Shown here: in pieces, positions 21,878 to 34,517 of the stretch
How positions within the stretch are numbered: the first letter of the stretch is position 1
Layout of the letters: each line of letters begins with the position of its first letter
Source of the DNA: Isoetes taiwanensis
Taxonomy: Eukaryota > Streptophyta > Lycopodiopsida > Isoetales > Isoetaceae
DNA: 64,000 bases
Direction of reading: 5' to 3'
Assembly: GCA_021234155.1 (NCBI GenBank)
Contig: JAJEKV010000046.1
Span: 9,741,012-9,805,011, forward strand
The notes under the pieces: generated by a model
Told to the model about the DNA's origin: nothing
Database searches by the model: none
The model's input: the letters and a program-made list of their open reading frames with translations, nothing else
Made by a program: the position numbers and the translations under genes

Positions 21878-22429
21878 GGTGCAGCTTAGGGTGTGTCACA
21901 ATCATGGCTAGTGATTGTGGCAGATTATTCAAGCTGGAGCAAGCTGATTCTTGTGTAGCAGAGATCGTTGAAGCTATCTGAAGATGATGGATGATGAATA
22001 ATTGCTGGTCCAGCCTATTTTATAGTAGGCCGGCCTTTTTTAGAAGGTCAAAGCCCCATTCCTATATTTAGCTTGTCTCACTTTTGTATAAGACGGAATG
22101 CCTTTTGAAACTAAAAATTTTTCTTTAACGTTTGAAATATCTTGGCTAATTTAAACTTTGGATTTCATAAAGTTTCGATTGTGCCATAAACCCCTTAACC
22201 CTGGAAATAAACCCTTTAACCATGGAAATAACTTGCCATGACAATTATTGTTTAAACCATAACCCAAGGTTGTACTTTGTCATTCGACTGCATAGCCTTG
22301 CCAATAACTTGATAGAATTACGTACTCATGCTAGTCCACCAAGCTCAATGTCAAGACTAGACCCTGGGGTACCATATTCATATCAGATGGCTAGGCTCTC
22401 TCTCTCTTTTTTTTTTTTTGGGGTTGGTT

Positions 22430-22749
22430 GTTGATAGGATTTGTTTTTCACCATGACACGGTAGGTCTTTTTTCAATATTTTAAAGTCCACTTCTTCAGG
22501 ATGGAAAAATAATTTTTGAAAAATAAGCATTTTAATTCTCTGGGATAAAAACGGTCCAAATTTTGATGAGGTGGCAAAGGTGAGAGGTGATTTGGCATAG
22601 AAGTGGTGACAATGTACAAATGGTATGATGATGTGGCAAGTGAAGTGGCAAAGAGTAATTTTCCTAGTCAAAAACCTTTTATGAGATGGAAATGGGGTGG
22701 ATAACACATGTGGAGAGAGGTGGACGACATGTGGTGGTGATGTGGCATT
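22430..22749 (-). mobile_element. LTR 5' (U3) fragment, related to 33,850-34,090
   Basis: Shares with the solo LTR at 32,021-34,371 the phrases AATTTTGATGAGGTGGCAAA-like, CCTAGTCAAAA, TTTTATGA and repeated GATGATGTGG, on the same strand. It is interrupted at 22,749 by the LTR at 22,750-24,010 and seems to resume briefly after 24,014 (GGTGAGGTGGATAATGG). Confidence 0.6.
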
Positions 22750-24010
22750 TGTGACGCTCCCCGAACCTATACGATGCTCCCATCGTATAGTTACGGGAAA
22801 TTACCCTCCCATGGCAACTCCATCACCACGAAAAGGCCCTCCATCTGACTCGGACCACTTGTGATGGGCAAGTGTCCGGGTAAAGGACACAGAGATGTCA
22901 TTCGTCCCACGGCTTCTATGGGAATCCTATATAGCGGAAGCGTACATACATGTTAGCACCTGGCAACAATACAAATAAATAATATACCACCATGAAGGGT
23001 GGTCCATCCATCATCAAGACAACATCATATAATAACAATACATGTATAAAATGCATCAAGAATGAAGATTCTACCTCAGACTCAGACTCCAAGGGGTCAA
23101 CTGACAGTCAAGGACACACAGTGACCGATTCTAAGCCTAGCATATTAGAGGAACCTTGTAGCCACACTAGGCAAGGTTCCACCTCCACTTTACCACCATG
23201 ACCCTTTTATGGTGCTCAACCATAACATACCATCCCCAGCCAGGAGGGCTCTTGTGCACAGGCCGCATTTAATGGCATTTAAAGGAGCCTAGCTAGGAGC
23301 ATCTCTACTTCTACATGACCTTTAGGTCCCTATCCCCCTTAGTCCCCACAAACACAGGAGGTACAGAAAGAGAACTATCACAATACCTACATCCATCCAT
23401 AACTTCAAATAGAATTACGTATGATACTATTAAATGGTTGGTGGTGCTATCTATTGTTTCTTCTTCTTCGTCTTTCACTGGTTTATTATTTTACTACTCT
23501 GTAGAATCCGGCCCAGATATGCGTGTGTACTTGGCAATGACCCCGGAACAACCAAACTAGAATGAGAATAGAGATTAATCATCCATCTAGATAAGCAAGG
23601 ATTAATCTCTAACTAGAATCTCAAGATAACTAAGTCTACTAACTGGTATCCGAGCTAGATCTCCCATCTTTCAGGTCCTCCATGCTCTGCTGGTTGAATA
23701 AGCTCCTCCTCCCTCTCCAATTGGCCCCAATTCGAATTGGGGCAAATTTGGGTGACCCAAAGTTAGCAGCTCTACCTTATCGATTTGGGCCAGGTGACAT
23801 CTTTTAAACTAAATTATTAACAACTAGCTAACATAGTTAATGACTAATTATTAATAATTTAGCATACTTGGCTTTTAATTGATATTTAATTCTAACATAG
23901 CTAACCTTACCTTGTTAATTAATAACATGAATAATTAATACACCATTAAGTATTCATGGTGATGTGTGTTATGTATTTGTACATATAGCATATAAATACG
24001 TGGAACGTCA
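22750..24010 (+). mobile_element. Solo LTR, 1.26 kb, with CATT duplication
   Basis: Begins TGTGACGCTCCCC and ends AACGTCA, so its ends are inverted (TGACG/CGTCA). CATT stands on both sides (22,746-22,749 and 24,011-24,014), fitting a 4-bp target duplication. A TATA motif (CCTATATAG) is at about 22,928. It contains a perfect 20-bp palindrome at 23,724-23,743 (GCCCCAATTCGAATTGGGGC). No internal region or coding sequence is attached, so it is a solo LTR produced by LTR-LTR recombination. Confidence 0.6.
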
Positions 24011-25738
24011 CATTCATCTCTCCTTGGTGAGGTGGATAATGGAATGTGAAAATGACATGTGCACTTCAAATCTTCTTTATTAAAATGGGATTGCATTGGT
24101 ACTATACCATAGGAATTTGAAATTTACAGTTTGCACCAAAAGATCAGAGGAGCATCCTAGATTGCCGGAATGGATGCTTTGCATGCCATATCATGTCAAG
24201 GCACCTTGCATTGCAAATCTTTCTTATAAAATCTCTACACATTGCCTTTCAGTTGAGTTTTGCGGCATCAATGCAACCCTCTTAGTTGCGGCCATGGAAA
24301 ATATCAGATTGGCATGGCAGCATAAGCTTGCTGATGGCCATCGCCAAAGCAAGACGCTGGCTGTCCCCGCTGGCTTTTATCTGGGAACCCATTTCAGGAG
24401 TTGGGACTTTTTTACTGTAACAGCAACCTTCCTCTCTGCAAATTTAGGTTCGTTCTTTAGGTTTTCATTCTCATGTTTCAGATATGCCAGACTTAAAATC
24501 TTAATCCTTATTCCAGGTATTGTTTGATCTCAGTGCACTTCAACATGCAGTTACCTGCTCACATCCTCATTTCCAACGTTCATGTTTCTACGAACTGGAT
24601 CCATAGAAATGCATTTAACTGGATCCAACAGAAGGAATGCTGGACACAAGCAGAGTTGCAGAGGTAACAAATGGTTATCTTTTAGGCAAATTAAAATCAA
24701 TGCATATATACGTGATACTTATGATTTTATTACAATTAGATAGAAACTGTTCAGCATGATAGTTATAGTCCGAAGGTTTCTAAAATAGGTCCGACATGTC
24801 TTATAACTACCCTGAAGCCATCAATCTAAAACTCTATTTCTAGCAACTCCTCTGAAATCATGTTGTTGTCATTCACATTGTTCTTGGTAGTTCATAGAGT
24901 ATCTATATTTTCTGTAATGTTTAAAATCTTGCGCGATGCTTGCCTCAAAATCATTAAACTTACATAAACATTTGCATAATTGATATTTCCTAACAGGTAG
25001 GATTTGCCTTGTGGCTATAACCTACCATTATGGGCATTTCTTAAGTTTAACGTATTTGCATTGGTCTGCATCCAAGCGCTGTTCCATAAGTTTATACTTG
25101 GATTTATTAGATTTGGTTGCATTTTAACATGATAACTATATTTTCATTCACTTTCTTATTTTATTCTGTCTATACATGGTGTTTAGAGACAAGAAGTTTT
25201 GTTACTAGGTGCCGAAGATGCTGACAATCATGATTGAGATGCAATCCCAATTATACGTGCATCTATGACAAGAAAGGGAAAGGTTGTGTGTATTTCCTTT
25301 TTTATGAAAGCGTACAACTATTTATTTAAAGAAAAAAGATATACCAAATGATCACAATGTTTATGGCAGGCCTCCTGGAGCTATAAAGTTGTGGACTACA
25401 TGTTTTAACAGCCAAAGTATTTTTTAAAGCTGTCTTGTGTTCTTTGCCTATAACATGCATTTGTGTGGAGAATGGAGATTCTTACAGTTCACTGCCAGGA
25501 CATTTGTTTCATCATTAGGTGAACAGAATTGTTTGATTTGTATCGCTTTGCCAGATGATCATACCTCAGGCAGCTCGATGTTTGGAAGCTACATTACCAG
25601 TATTATATTGGCGGTACATGCATAGGCATGGCCCTCGGAATCATGAGCAGGAGTTCTCTTTACAATTAACTCCTTCACCGTCAAATCCTTAAATCCTCCA
25701 GCTTCTCCATGCAATAATAGTTATGTTGCATTGTCAGT
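24011..25738. other. Non-coding or unrecognised
   Basis: A 143-codon frame at 24,096-24,527 (plus) has a few features of coding sequence but no motif I know, and it reads into a hydrophobic tail. Nothing else stands out. It may include sequence carried by the Helitron that ends at 28,071, which I cannot prove. Confidence 0.3.
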
Positions 25739-25994
25739 ACTAGCCGTTCCACAGGGTGGAGAAAACCATGATACTTCAAGTGCTAGGGATACATACAATC
25801 AAGATTCTAGAAGTGATAATTCCAGATATAGTGTTACCCTTTGCATCTTGGAACATGAATTGGGGCACTAGCTATTCCACAGGGTGAAGAAAACCATGAT
25901 ACTTCAAGTGTTAGGGCTACATACAGTCAAGATTCTGAAGTGATAATTCCAGGTATAGTGTTACCCTTTGCATCTTGGAACATGAATTGGGGCA
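25739..25994 (+). repeat. 128-bp tandem duplication
   Basis: Two units start at 25,739 and 25,867, each with TTCCACAGGGTG, AAAACCATGATACTTCAAGT and CATCTTGGAACATGAATTGG. They differ at a handful of bases. Confidence 0.85.
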
Positions 25995-26291
25995 TCATGG
26001 TTCTCTAGCTTCACAATATTTCGTACTGTTACCACTGGAGTTATCTGGTACTTTTAAGTTCAAAATTGCTTTGGACTGCCATATTTTTGCTATGTGGTTT
26101 GTTTTGGGCAACATACGGATATTTGCTCCAAAGTTATATAGGTGTAGTAATGTTAGTAATGTTAGTTTCTAGGATGACAAATTCATCTTACCTAATCTAT
26201 GTTTTTGCAGCCTGTAAAGAAAGCTATTATATGTGTTGTGGGCCTATATGTATCATGGGTTTATGAAAAATGTGTTTTTATTTGTCCAAAG

Positions 26292-26695
26292 GACAAACTA
26301 CTTACATGCAATAAGGTATGACAATGCAATAAGGTATGACACATAATGAAATTCTATCACAAAGGCATAAAGCCCAACCAAATTTACATTTTTCTTGGCA
26401 ATTACAAGGTCGGCCAATTTCACTTGAGTCAATTTGGCATCATTTTGTTAGGGAACCAAAGGTATTTTGCCACATAACAATTTCTCTTATGAGGACAAAC
26501 TATTTACATGCATAAGGTGATACACATTGGGAAAATGAATTCTAACACAGGCTTATAAACTCGGGCCAATTTACATCTTACGTGGCAATTGCAATGTGGG
26601 CCAATTTTTTATTTAGGGCAAATATTTTATTTAGGTCAAGTTGACAGCATTTTTACTCACCAATATATTTTGCTACATAACAATTACCTTATGAT
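26292..26695 (+). repeat. ~200-bp direct duplication
   Basis: Two adjacent diverged copies. Both contain GGACAAACTA, TTTACATGCA, GGCCAATTT and TTTTGC(C/T)ACATAACAATT. Confidence 0.7.
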
Positions 26696-28020
26696 TTGTT
26701 TAAAGAAGGTAGTCATGGACATGGATATCTTAGAAAAAAAATGTAACTAAAAATTGTGTACTATTATATGTAGGTGTATAGAGTTCACAAGGGAGCATAG
26801 GTTTGCAAGAAACTTAAGAGGCATTTAGGGTGGCCTTTAATATTTGGGATGTTTTCAACTTTTGTTGCAAGCCGTAGATGGGAAGAATATTCCCTGCATT
26901 ATGCCAAATCAAAGACCCCCGATTTTTCTTCACATTCATGACCCCATGCAAATCACCCTGGTGCACATTGAACACGAACAATCATTGGCCTCACAGAGCC
27001 TTCACATTTGAAAACCAATATGAGGCAAGATTCCTTGAGCAACTACAACGTAAGACATTGATATTTTGGGATGATTTATTAACAGTCTGTACTATATTGA
27101 TTTTAGGTTTCTGTTGGGCCCAACCTTGGGATAATAGTTGAAGCATCTCTTGAATTCCATTATCTGGTGAGAGGTGAGGCCATTGTGTTATGTTATGTGC
27201 CACCCTTAACATGTGGCAATATGCTTCCTATGTTAAAGGTATGGAACAACAACCCTAAGCATTAGTTTGCAGTCGTATAAGTAAACAACACTGTTTTAAA
27301 AGCAAAGGAATCTGAAGCATATGGTTGTCCATCATATCAAATCATGAGTTTTAAAGGATGTGATATGCAACCCATTGGAAGAAATAGACAATGATACATT
27401 TCAACCATGTCATCAAATCCCATCATCTAAATTTACAACCTCTAAAGATGATAATTCCAAAGGGCTAAGTTCCTAGGTTATATTTTTCTCAAGTACAATT
27501 CTTTTTAAGCATGGACAATAGTAAAATCAATGCCAAATTTATGGTTGCAAAGTCAATTATAAGCCCTAAGTTTATTTTCTTTCCTTGCGTAAAATACCCT
27601 TCTAGAACAAATTTGACTAACAAAAAAGAAACACTGATTGCTCTCACACGCATCCACATGAGTAAGTTACTATCCTCTTGGATTTACTATACTAGATTGT
27701 TACGAACTCATACACAAAAACATAGCCACACATTACTTCCATCTTTCCACACATACTGAATATCCAAAAATTTCACTACACTTCAATTGCAATTGTGTGG
27801 ACTATGCATTGGACCTGCCATCTTTAGCAAAACCCTAAACTATCATATCTGTCTATTCCTCACTATGCATTCCATTTTTCCTATCTATTTCGCGTGCTAT
27901 GCATACTGTCCGACATCCTTAAACCCTAAAAGCTTCACACTTGGCCCTCCATTACACCTACGAATATGCTTATATTTGCAACTTTTTATTCCACCTACAC
28001 TTTCCGTTACATATCTACCC
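26696..28020. other. No gene seen; probable Helitron interior
   Basis: AT-rich. Two AAACCCTAAA motifs (27,830s and 27,920s) match the plant telomere unit but are single, so I read nothing into them. This DNA precedes the Helitron-like end at 28,071. Confidence 0.35.
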
Positions 28021-28041
28021 ATTCCACACGTTCACGACTAA

Positions 28042-28071
28042 TGCCCGGCAGCGCCGGGCATACGTTTCTAG
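28042..28071 (+). mobile_element. Helitron 3' terminus
   Basis: TGCCCGGC (28,042-28,049), loop AGC, GCCGGGCA (28,053-28,060) form a perfect 8-bp GC-rich stem. It is followed 7 nt later by CTAG (28,068-28,071) and then T. A subterminal hairpin, then a CTRR end, then a host T is the classical Helitron 3' end. The 5' TC end was not located, so element length is unknown. The element would be non-autonomous here, as no Rep/helicase is seen nearby. Confidence 0.6.
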
Positions 28072-28544
28072 TCATTAATATTTTGGTAATATGTTACGGC
28101 ACAAGCTGTTGCCCCCAGACAACATACTAATTATTTGGTCTATGCTTTAAGACTAGGTCAAAGTTTGGAAGAGCTTGGTAGTCAGCATTGGTATTAAGGT
28201 CAAAGCACATTCTAGGTCAACACAAAGCACTCAAGGTCAAATTTCATGGGAAGTACTATATTCATGGTCAAATAATTGGTCAAAGCATATTCTTGAAGAT
28301 TTTGGATTAAGAAGATTGAAAGACACTAGATTGGAAGACCCCATGGTATATGGTTCCCAAATCTTATCTATTCTCTCGCATTTTTTACATTCCTTCCATT
28401 TTTACTCACCATTGCATTTTTGCCAAGCCATTTCTTTTTTTTTTTTCCATATCTATGCCGATCTTTACCCATGTCATGTTAATATTTGCCCCTTGAGATT
28501 TTTTGCTTCTTTTCATCTTTTATTTTTTCATTCTCCCATGCCTT

Positions 28545-28665
28545 CACCATAGCCCTATGGTATGTTGGCTCATGCGCACACATCTCAAGTCAAATGTTAG
28601 ATGTGAGTATAATGCATGCACATGGTTCTTCTATGCCACCAAAATGTGGCAGCAGGTGCGCATGA
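28545..28665 (+). repeat. Repeat R3, short copy
   Basis: Shares GTCAAATGTTA, TGCATGC-like and CCAAAATGTGGCAGC with the blocks at 34,518-34,834 and 36,551-36,846. Confidence 0.5.
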
Positions 28666-29289
28666 CATTTGTTAGAATTATTGCTTGAGCCGACAGATCA
28701 ATAACCTTCTTGCCCAAAATGCATTTGTTTTTTACAATGCTGGAGTAGAATGTAGAAATTGACGAGCTTTCTCTGCAGCTTTTTGGCCGGAGTAGAGAAA
28801 GTTGGGGAAGAGAGAGTTGGAATTACAAATTTAAAAGTTAGTTTCTTTTGGCTGGTCGCATTCATTACTGTGGGTGATAAACAACTAATGATGAGAAATG
28901 GGTAGGCGTTAAATGAAGTGACGGGCGGAAAATAGGTTAGACTAAAATAGGTGAAGGGTGGAAAAAATGTGTGAAGGGTGCTGGTGCTGGGTGTTGTGGT
29001 CATGTTTATTTGCAACTGACCAGCATACTTTTGCCCCTTGCTTACTAGCTACCATTCCCTCTGAAGTCATTAATTCAAAGCTGAGCCTTGGTGATCATTT
29101 ATTTGCAATTGCGGGATGAAGCAAGAAGAAATCTGATGTTGGAGTTGAAATACAAGAATTCAAAAGTCATAGCAACTAGCATAAACTTGTTTCAAAAGGT
29201 GGTGTAAAGTTTGAAATGTCATTAGTGCATTTGAACCTCTGCTCTGCACTTGATAAAGATATTTTGATACAATTGCATATACAGCTCTT

Positions 29290-29345
29290 TACTTCTATCC
29301 ATTTCGCACGTCCACGACTAGTGCCTAGCGTTGGCGTTGCCGGCG
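29290..29345 (+). repeat. Relative of the Helitron-like end
   Basis: CACGTCCACGACTAGTGCC here resembles CACGTTCACGACTAATGCC at 28,026-28,045, followed by a GC-rich segment with a weaker stem (GCCTAGCG, GCCGGCGC). It could be a decayed second Helitron end, with no clean CTRR. Confidence 0.4.
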
Positions 29346-29483
29346 CATAGTATTTGGTAAGTTGTAAGACATGTAAACCTTAAACAATGTCTAGTTTAGT
29401 CAAATCAAATGTGATGGCTAATACTCAACTCTAAGATTAAATCGTTTTCCACGATTGGATTCTTACGTGATATAAGCACCTTT

Positions 29484-31684
29484 TTACCAAGATAAAATAT
29501 TATCCGTCGGGTGGATCTCTTTGTCGTCTAGTTCTTCTGCTTCCCCATTTCCACGTTCTTCTTCATTCTTATGTTCCATTTCCTTGGGTTGAAGAATGGC
29601 TCCATTGTGCATCACGACATCATCTGTTTGGATGTGATGATGTTGCAGGTGAGGGGGGGGTGTGAGCGCGGCATCGATGTTATTTGGGAGACCCCTGTGA
29701 CGACCCAGAAACATGACCACAACTATCACAACTTTTCCAAGGGCATTCCATTTTCCTGAGAAGCTGTAAGGTACGCCTTCGCAGGGAACTCCTGATGATA
29801 TGCCAGCGCAGGTGTACCCCACTGACAATCCCACATTGCCATATGCACTGCAAAGGGAATTTGTTATGACCACATGCCAGAAAGAAAGAGACAGCAATTT
29901 GCATCATTCATACCTTGTTACCTCGAACATAATGTTGAAGATGGAGTAATTTAGAGGATCAGTAATAATTTGCCTGTTCTCAATAATGCAGATGGTGAAA
30001 ATGGCAATGAAAAGATAAGCAGAATCACGAGCCAACAGCCTTCTAGACTGAACAGAAATATCAGTATCGTTTGCATCCTCCAAAGGGACTTTGTAAAATT
30101 TGTACATTTCAGGCACTTGCGCCTGTGTGTTCTGCCGAGACAGAAATACAGGGTAAACGGCTATGTACCTGCGGACAATAAGCAGTAGTAAGTAAACCAG
30201 TTTTCACTTACAGGCCTTAAGCATAGCTTTGTGCGCCTTACGAACAAATCTTATACAGAAGCAAGCACATCTAACACAAACTAATGCAGGATAAGAAACG
30301 AAAAACGAGCTTACATCATGCAGACGTAAAGAACGAGCATAGATGGAGACAGATCCCCTAGACGGACAACATTTTCTCCGGCACTCCTTGTTGTAATTGA
30401 TTGGAAAACTCCTATCATCACCTTCTGTACGAAATTCAGCCCTTCCAAGCCCACAGAATTCCAATCCAATATGAAAAGAAATATGCTATCAAATGCATTG
30501 AAAGCCATCACGGTCACAACCAGCCACAGAGTCTGATTTCGGGGAAACAAATGCGTGTAACATCTCCTGGGATGCTTCAACAAATAGCCATACACCATTT
30601 GTTTCCTTCCCTCTGCATGGTAATGAAGGAATGCTATGATGGCTCTCAAACAGGGTGCGAACATAGTGTTCCCAACTAGGATCAAGATGGAGAAGAGCAT
30701 CAATAGCATAGAAGATTGCCTAAATGGCACCATGTTTTCATCTAATGGCACCATTCCTGAATTTGCAAAGGAAGCTACTGTTCCAAACAGCGCAAAGAAT
30801 GCATGTTGGACCTCCTCCTCCTTTAAAATCCGCAGCGCACTTGGCGTGCACAAAATATAGAATTCAACCAAGAAGAAACCAACAACCTGAATCCCTACAA
30901 AATATGCCACGACAATCCAGCTTAGGCTCGTCAGTGCTTCGTACTCTAGCAAAACTGTATGCAAAGGATCGCCAAAATGTGGCTGAGAAGTCGAAAAATT
31001 TCTGGCCTCTTCATTTTGATGAATAACAATGTGTATTTTTCTGAATCCGGCGTGTTGCTGCAATTGCCTCTGTGATCTGATCTCCTGCACAAGAATGGAG
31101 AACTGATTTTGCCTAACATAGAGGGGTATTAAAGAGGTAAAGATTTGGCTTCCCAAGATCATCAGAATCATCATGAGAGCAAGATGAATGGCCGAAAATT
31201 CTTGCATTCTTATACTTGTAAGACCCGTCACACAAGAGGAAGACACTGCATTGTACATGGCATCTATCAAACTCATGCGATGTTGATTTCGCTTTGGGAA
31301 TATCCACATCACTGAGGTACCTATGCTAGTAAGCATGAAAAAATAGAAAACATGGAGACGATAGAAGGTAAGATGTCTAGATATCCATACCGGAATGCAT
31401 CCGTTTCTTTTTTGTATCCGCAAGCAAGACGACAGAATGTCGGGCTGGGACATAAAATGGGGCAATCTATGCTCAAATTCAAGGCTTTCCTCTTCCTGCA
31501 AGCTCCGATTTGGAGATAATGAAGCCTGCACTTGCATCTTATTAGCTCCACGAAATAAAAACAAAATGGCTTGATGCAGATCGTGCTTGTGAACACGAGA
31601 TGATATTGTTTGGTCGAAACAGAGAGATAAGGACACAGCACAAAGACAGAGAAAGAATGAATCAAGTAGCATCCCAACCAACAA
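29484..31684 (-). CDS. HKT: HKT/Trk-type Na+/K+ transporter, 3 exons
   Basis: Three exons join in frame: 31,684-30,315, 30,168-29,914 and 29,847-29,484, with GT-AG introns (GTAAGC...CCGCAG, GTATGA...TTGCAG), giving 662 codons. It has the four pore-loop repeats of plasma-membrane HKT carriers: A, VSSSCVTGLTSIRM (residues 147-160); B, SFANSGMVPLDENM (305-318); C, FQSITTRSAGEN (427-438); D, SAYGNVGLSVGYTC (542-555). The selectivity position is glycine in all four (G154, G310, G436, G548). In known HKTs that pattern goes with K+ permeation, so K+/Na+ transport is inferred. The split codons at MMY and TSAYG match HKT intron positions. Residues 1-49 may be untranslated: Met50 (31,537) gives a more usual N-terminus. 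The C-terminus has about 65 extra acidic/His-rich residues beyond GRHRGLP. No disabling mutation seen. Confidence 0.9.
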
Positions 31685-31803
31685 TGCTATTTAACAGACA
31701 CACACGAAGATGCTCTATTCTCACCCTTCCCTCGTTTCTTGTACGCATAGACAGCCCCCCACATGTCGAAATGGCCTCCAACATCGTGCTTGCTTGCCTT
31801 TGA

Positions 31804-32014
31804 TGTTGGATGGACGGTAACAATAATTAACTTGGTCAGCAAATTCCGAGAGTTTTCCACATTCCTTTTTATGCCAAGCTAGTGTTGCATTTTGGGTTGC
31901 CCTTAACCGAAGGGCAAACGGTGTGTGATAATTTCTTGCCTATATATGCCAAAATATTCTTGGATATTCCCACCCACTAGCCTAAACCTGCTATTGCATG
32001 TAATTTGCCATTGG
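31804..32014. promoter_or_regulatory. Upstream region of the HKT gene
   Basis: Only about 330 bp separate the first HKT ATG (31,684) from the end of a solo LTR (32,021). I see no unambiguous TATA box. The LTR lies in the same orientation, so LTR sequence could contribute to expression; this is inference. Confidence 0.3.
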
Positions 32015-32020
32015 AGGTAG

Positions 32021-34371
32021 TGTTGAAGGTGTTCCTGGCAAACTTTCAACCTCAGTGGTTTAGAACCTCCAGGTTGTTTCAGGCAACCACTCTGAGCAAA
32101 AAGATTGCAGAGAAAAAGCCCAAATTTTGAGTTAGAACTGCTTCCCCAGAAAAAGTAGACCTCAGCAAAACTTATGCCATTTACTATCATACTCTAGTTT
32201 TGATATGATTCCAATTCAAGAAGATGCTCTGACATCCAAAGAACGCCAAAGAATCTATATTCAAAGGTCAGGTGCAAGAAAATATGCAGAATCCTTCAAA
32301 TTTGCAATTCTGACCAAGTCAAAACTTGGTCAATATCCCTGGCAGCAAGCTAAAATTTGCAAATGAGAAAGTACACCACTCTTTTCACTTATGATACTTT
32401 GTACTGACTCTGACAGACCTGAAAACAAGGTGCATCAAGTTTTTTCCAAAAAATCATGAAAAAATGCTCAGAAATTTTGGTTTTTTTGCAAGAAAACTGT
32501 CACAATGCAAGAACCAACAAGTAAATTTTTGCAAATCGAGTTTGAGCAGCCTTTTTCACTTCTAACAACTCTGACAGGTCTGCATGCAAAGTGCATTAAC
32601 GTTTTTGACAATAATTCATGCTCAGATGATCAGAAAACTTGATTTTTTGCCAAAAAATCAGATTTCTTGCAAACACCAGCAAGCAAATTTTTGCAATGTG
32701 AGTTTGGTGAAGTGCATCAAGTGTTTTTTGCAAACAGAGTCAAATTTCAAGAGAGAATAATTTCTAACAAGTATTTATCATGAATTTTGAGGAATGATAG
32801 AATTTTGAAGCATTCAATCTTAGTCCCTAACCCTTTTTTGAAGTTGAGAAATTATCCCAAATGTTATGCATATACCTAATAATTAGATAGCTAAGTGTTT
32901 TTTGTAAATCTATTCTAGTCTAGCTAGGCTTGTAGATGCATGCACAGAGATGTTCTTTTTTGCTTATTGTAATCTAACTTGTGTAATTCCACAATCCATT
33001 TGACTGCTAAGCTACTATTTTTAAGTTCTCAGAATATATCAGAGATTTACCAGAATTTTTTACCCTTCACATACTCTTCTTGGTTGTCTTTGTTAAGCAA
33101 ATGACAAGAGAAATCTTCACCAAAGGTCGGCTTTTCATTCAATAAGACATCATTTAGCAAGTTTTATAGTCAAACCCAAGCTCATAAGTCAAGGGCACAT
33201 GATCAAAAGCAAGTAAATAAGATATAACAATAGATTTTGCCTCAGAAACTCATGTTTCCTGAGATAAAGAAGGCAAATTCAGGCAATTCTTATCAGATCC
33301 GACAGTCTCCAATGGTAAACCAAATGAATTAGTCGCCCAAAACCCTCGAAGATCTTTGTATCCAAAATCCCCTTTTGAAAAACTCTGTTTTCGGCATGTT
33401 CTTGCCGAGATCCATCAAATTCGTTTGTCTTTAGTGTTTTAAATGTTTTGTTGGCATGAATCTGAAGGTTTCGGCCTGTTTGAGTCATGATTCGGGCTTC
33501 CAATCCAACTAAAAATCCATTTCTTGGCCTTCTCTATTTTAGGGTTCTTCAGAAAACAAAGAAATATCCCACAGGCTCACCTTAAAAAATCCGCTCTAGG
33601 TATATAATAAAGAATCCACGTGAATTTATAAAATTGACATGCTATCTCCACGTGGGTTCTGGCCCGTTGTCACCCCACATGTCCGGAGGCACCACATAGT
33701 GGGGGTGATTGGGGGAAAGAGAGACTAGGTCCCAGGGGGATAGGAATTTTTTTTATTTTTTCAAATTTGGCATGAATCCCAAGAAACAGAAAATAAAGGT
33801 CATAACAAGGTCTTTTTCAAAAACTCCTTTTTCCACATAGAATCTTAGTTGATGCTCTACAAAATTAGAGAATCTTTTTGCAAAAATGAGCATTTTGACC
33901 TTTTGCTACAAAATGGGCTAAATTTGATGAGGGGCAAGTTTTATGGAATGATGCGGCAAATGGGTGGTGACATGGCATAATGAAGTGATGAGACGTCAAG
34001 CAAGGTGGCAAAATGACCTTTTTCTAGTCAAAACTTTTTATGAAGTGGTGATGAGGTGGATGACACGTGTATGATGATGTGGATGTACTTAGGTGATGAT
34101 GTGGCACAATGAGGTGATGACATGTCAAGTAAGGTGACAAAATGACTTTTCTTTAGCCAAAATTTCTTGTAAATAGAGGATGAGGTGGATGACACGTGTA
34201 TGATATGTGGATGTACTTGGGCGATGATGTGGACGATATTTGACATTTTTGAAGATGATGTGGATAATTTGGCATCAATTTTGTGCACACACCATTAGAA
34301 TTTTTAGAGAGTGAAAATAGTCTTAGACCATACGCATAGGCAAATTTGGTGAAATGTTTTGCATTTTCTCA
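32021..34371 (-). mobile_element. Solo LTR, 2.35 kb, with AGGTAG duplication
   Basis: On the plus strand it runs from TGTTGAAGG to TTTTCTCA, i.e. TG...CA ends, flanked by AGGTAG on both sides (32,015-32,020 and 34,372-34,377). Orientation is set by the partial LTR at 61,292-62,822, which precedes gag. On the minus strand the shared blocks are the GATGATGTGG-rich U3, CCCAATCACCCCC, ATGTGGTGCCTCC, a TATATA box at about 33,601, CAACCACTCT and the end ACCTTCAACA. No coding region is present. Low-complexity repeats of GATGATGTGG-type units fill 33,950-34,260. Confidence 0.7.
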
Positions 34372-34517
34372 AGGTAGTGGATGTATGATGGATGTGTGAT
34401 GTGTTTTGACTAGAAAAAAGACTCTTTGCCAACTTTGGCTAGGGAATATGATGATGAAGCATGGAAATGTGAATTATAAAGTATGTAGGGTGTTTGATGG
34501 ATGGGATTAAGGTTAGA

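Noticed and set aside
27828-27935. Interstitial telomere repeat
   Set aside because: Only isolated single AAACCCTAAA units are present, not a tandem array.
31113-31677. Other minus-strand frames inside HKT exon 1
   Set aside because: They are alternative frames of the same exon; only the frame with the pore motifs is coding.
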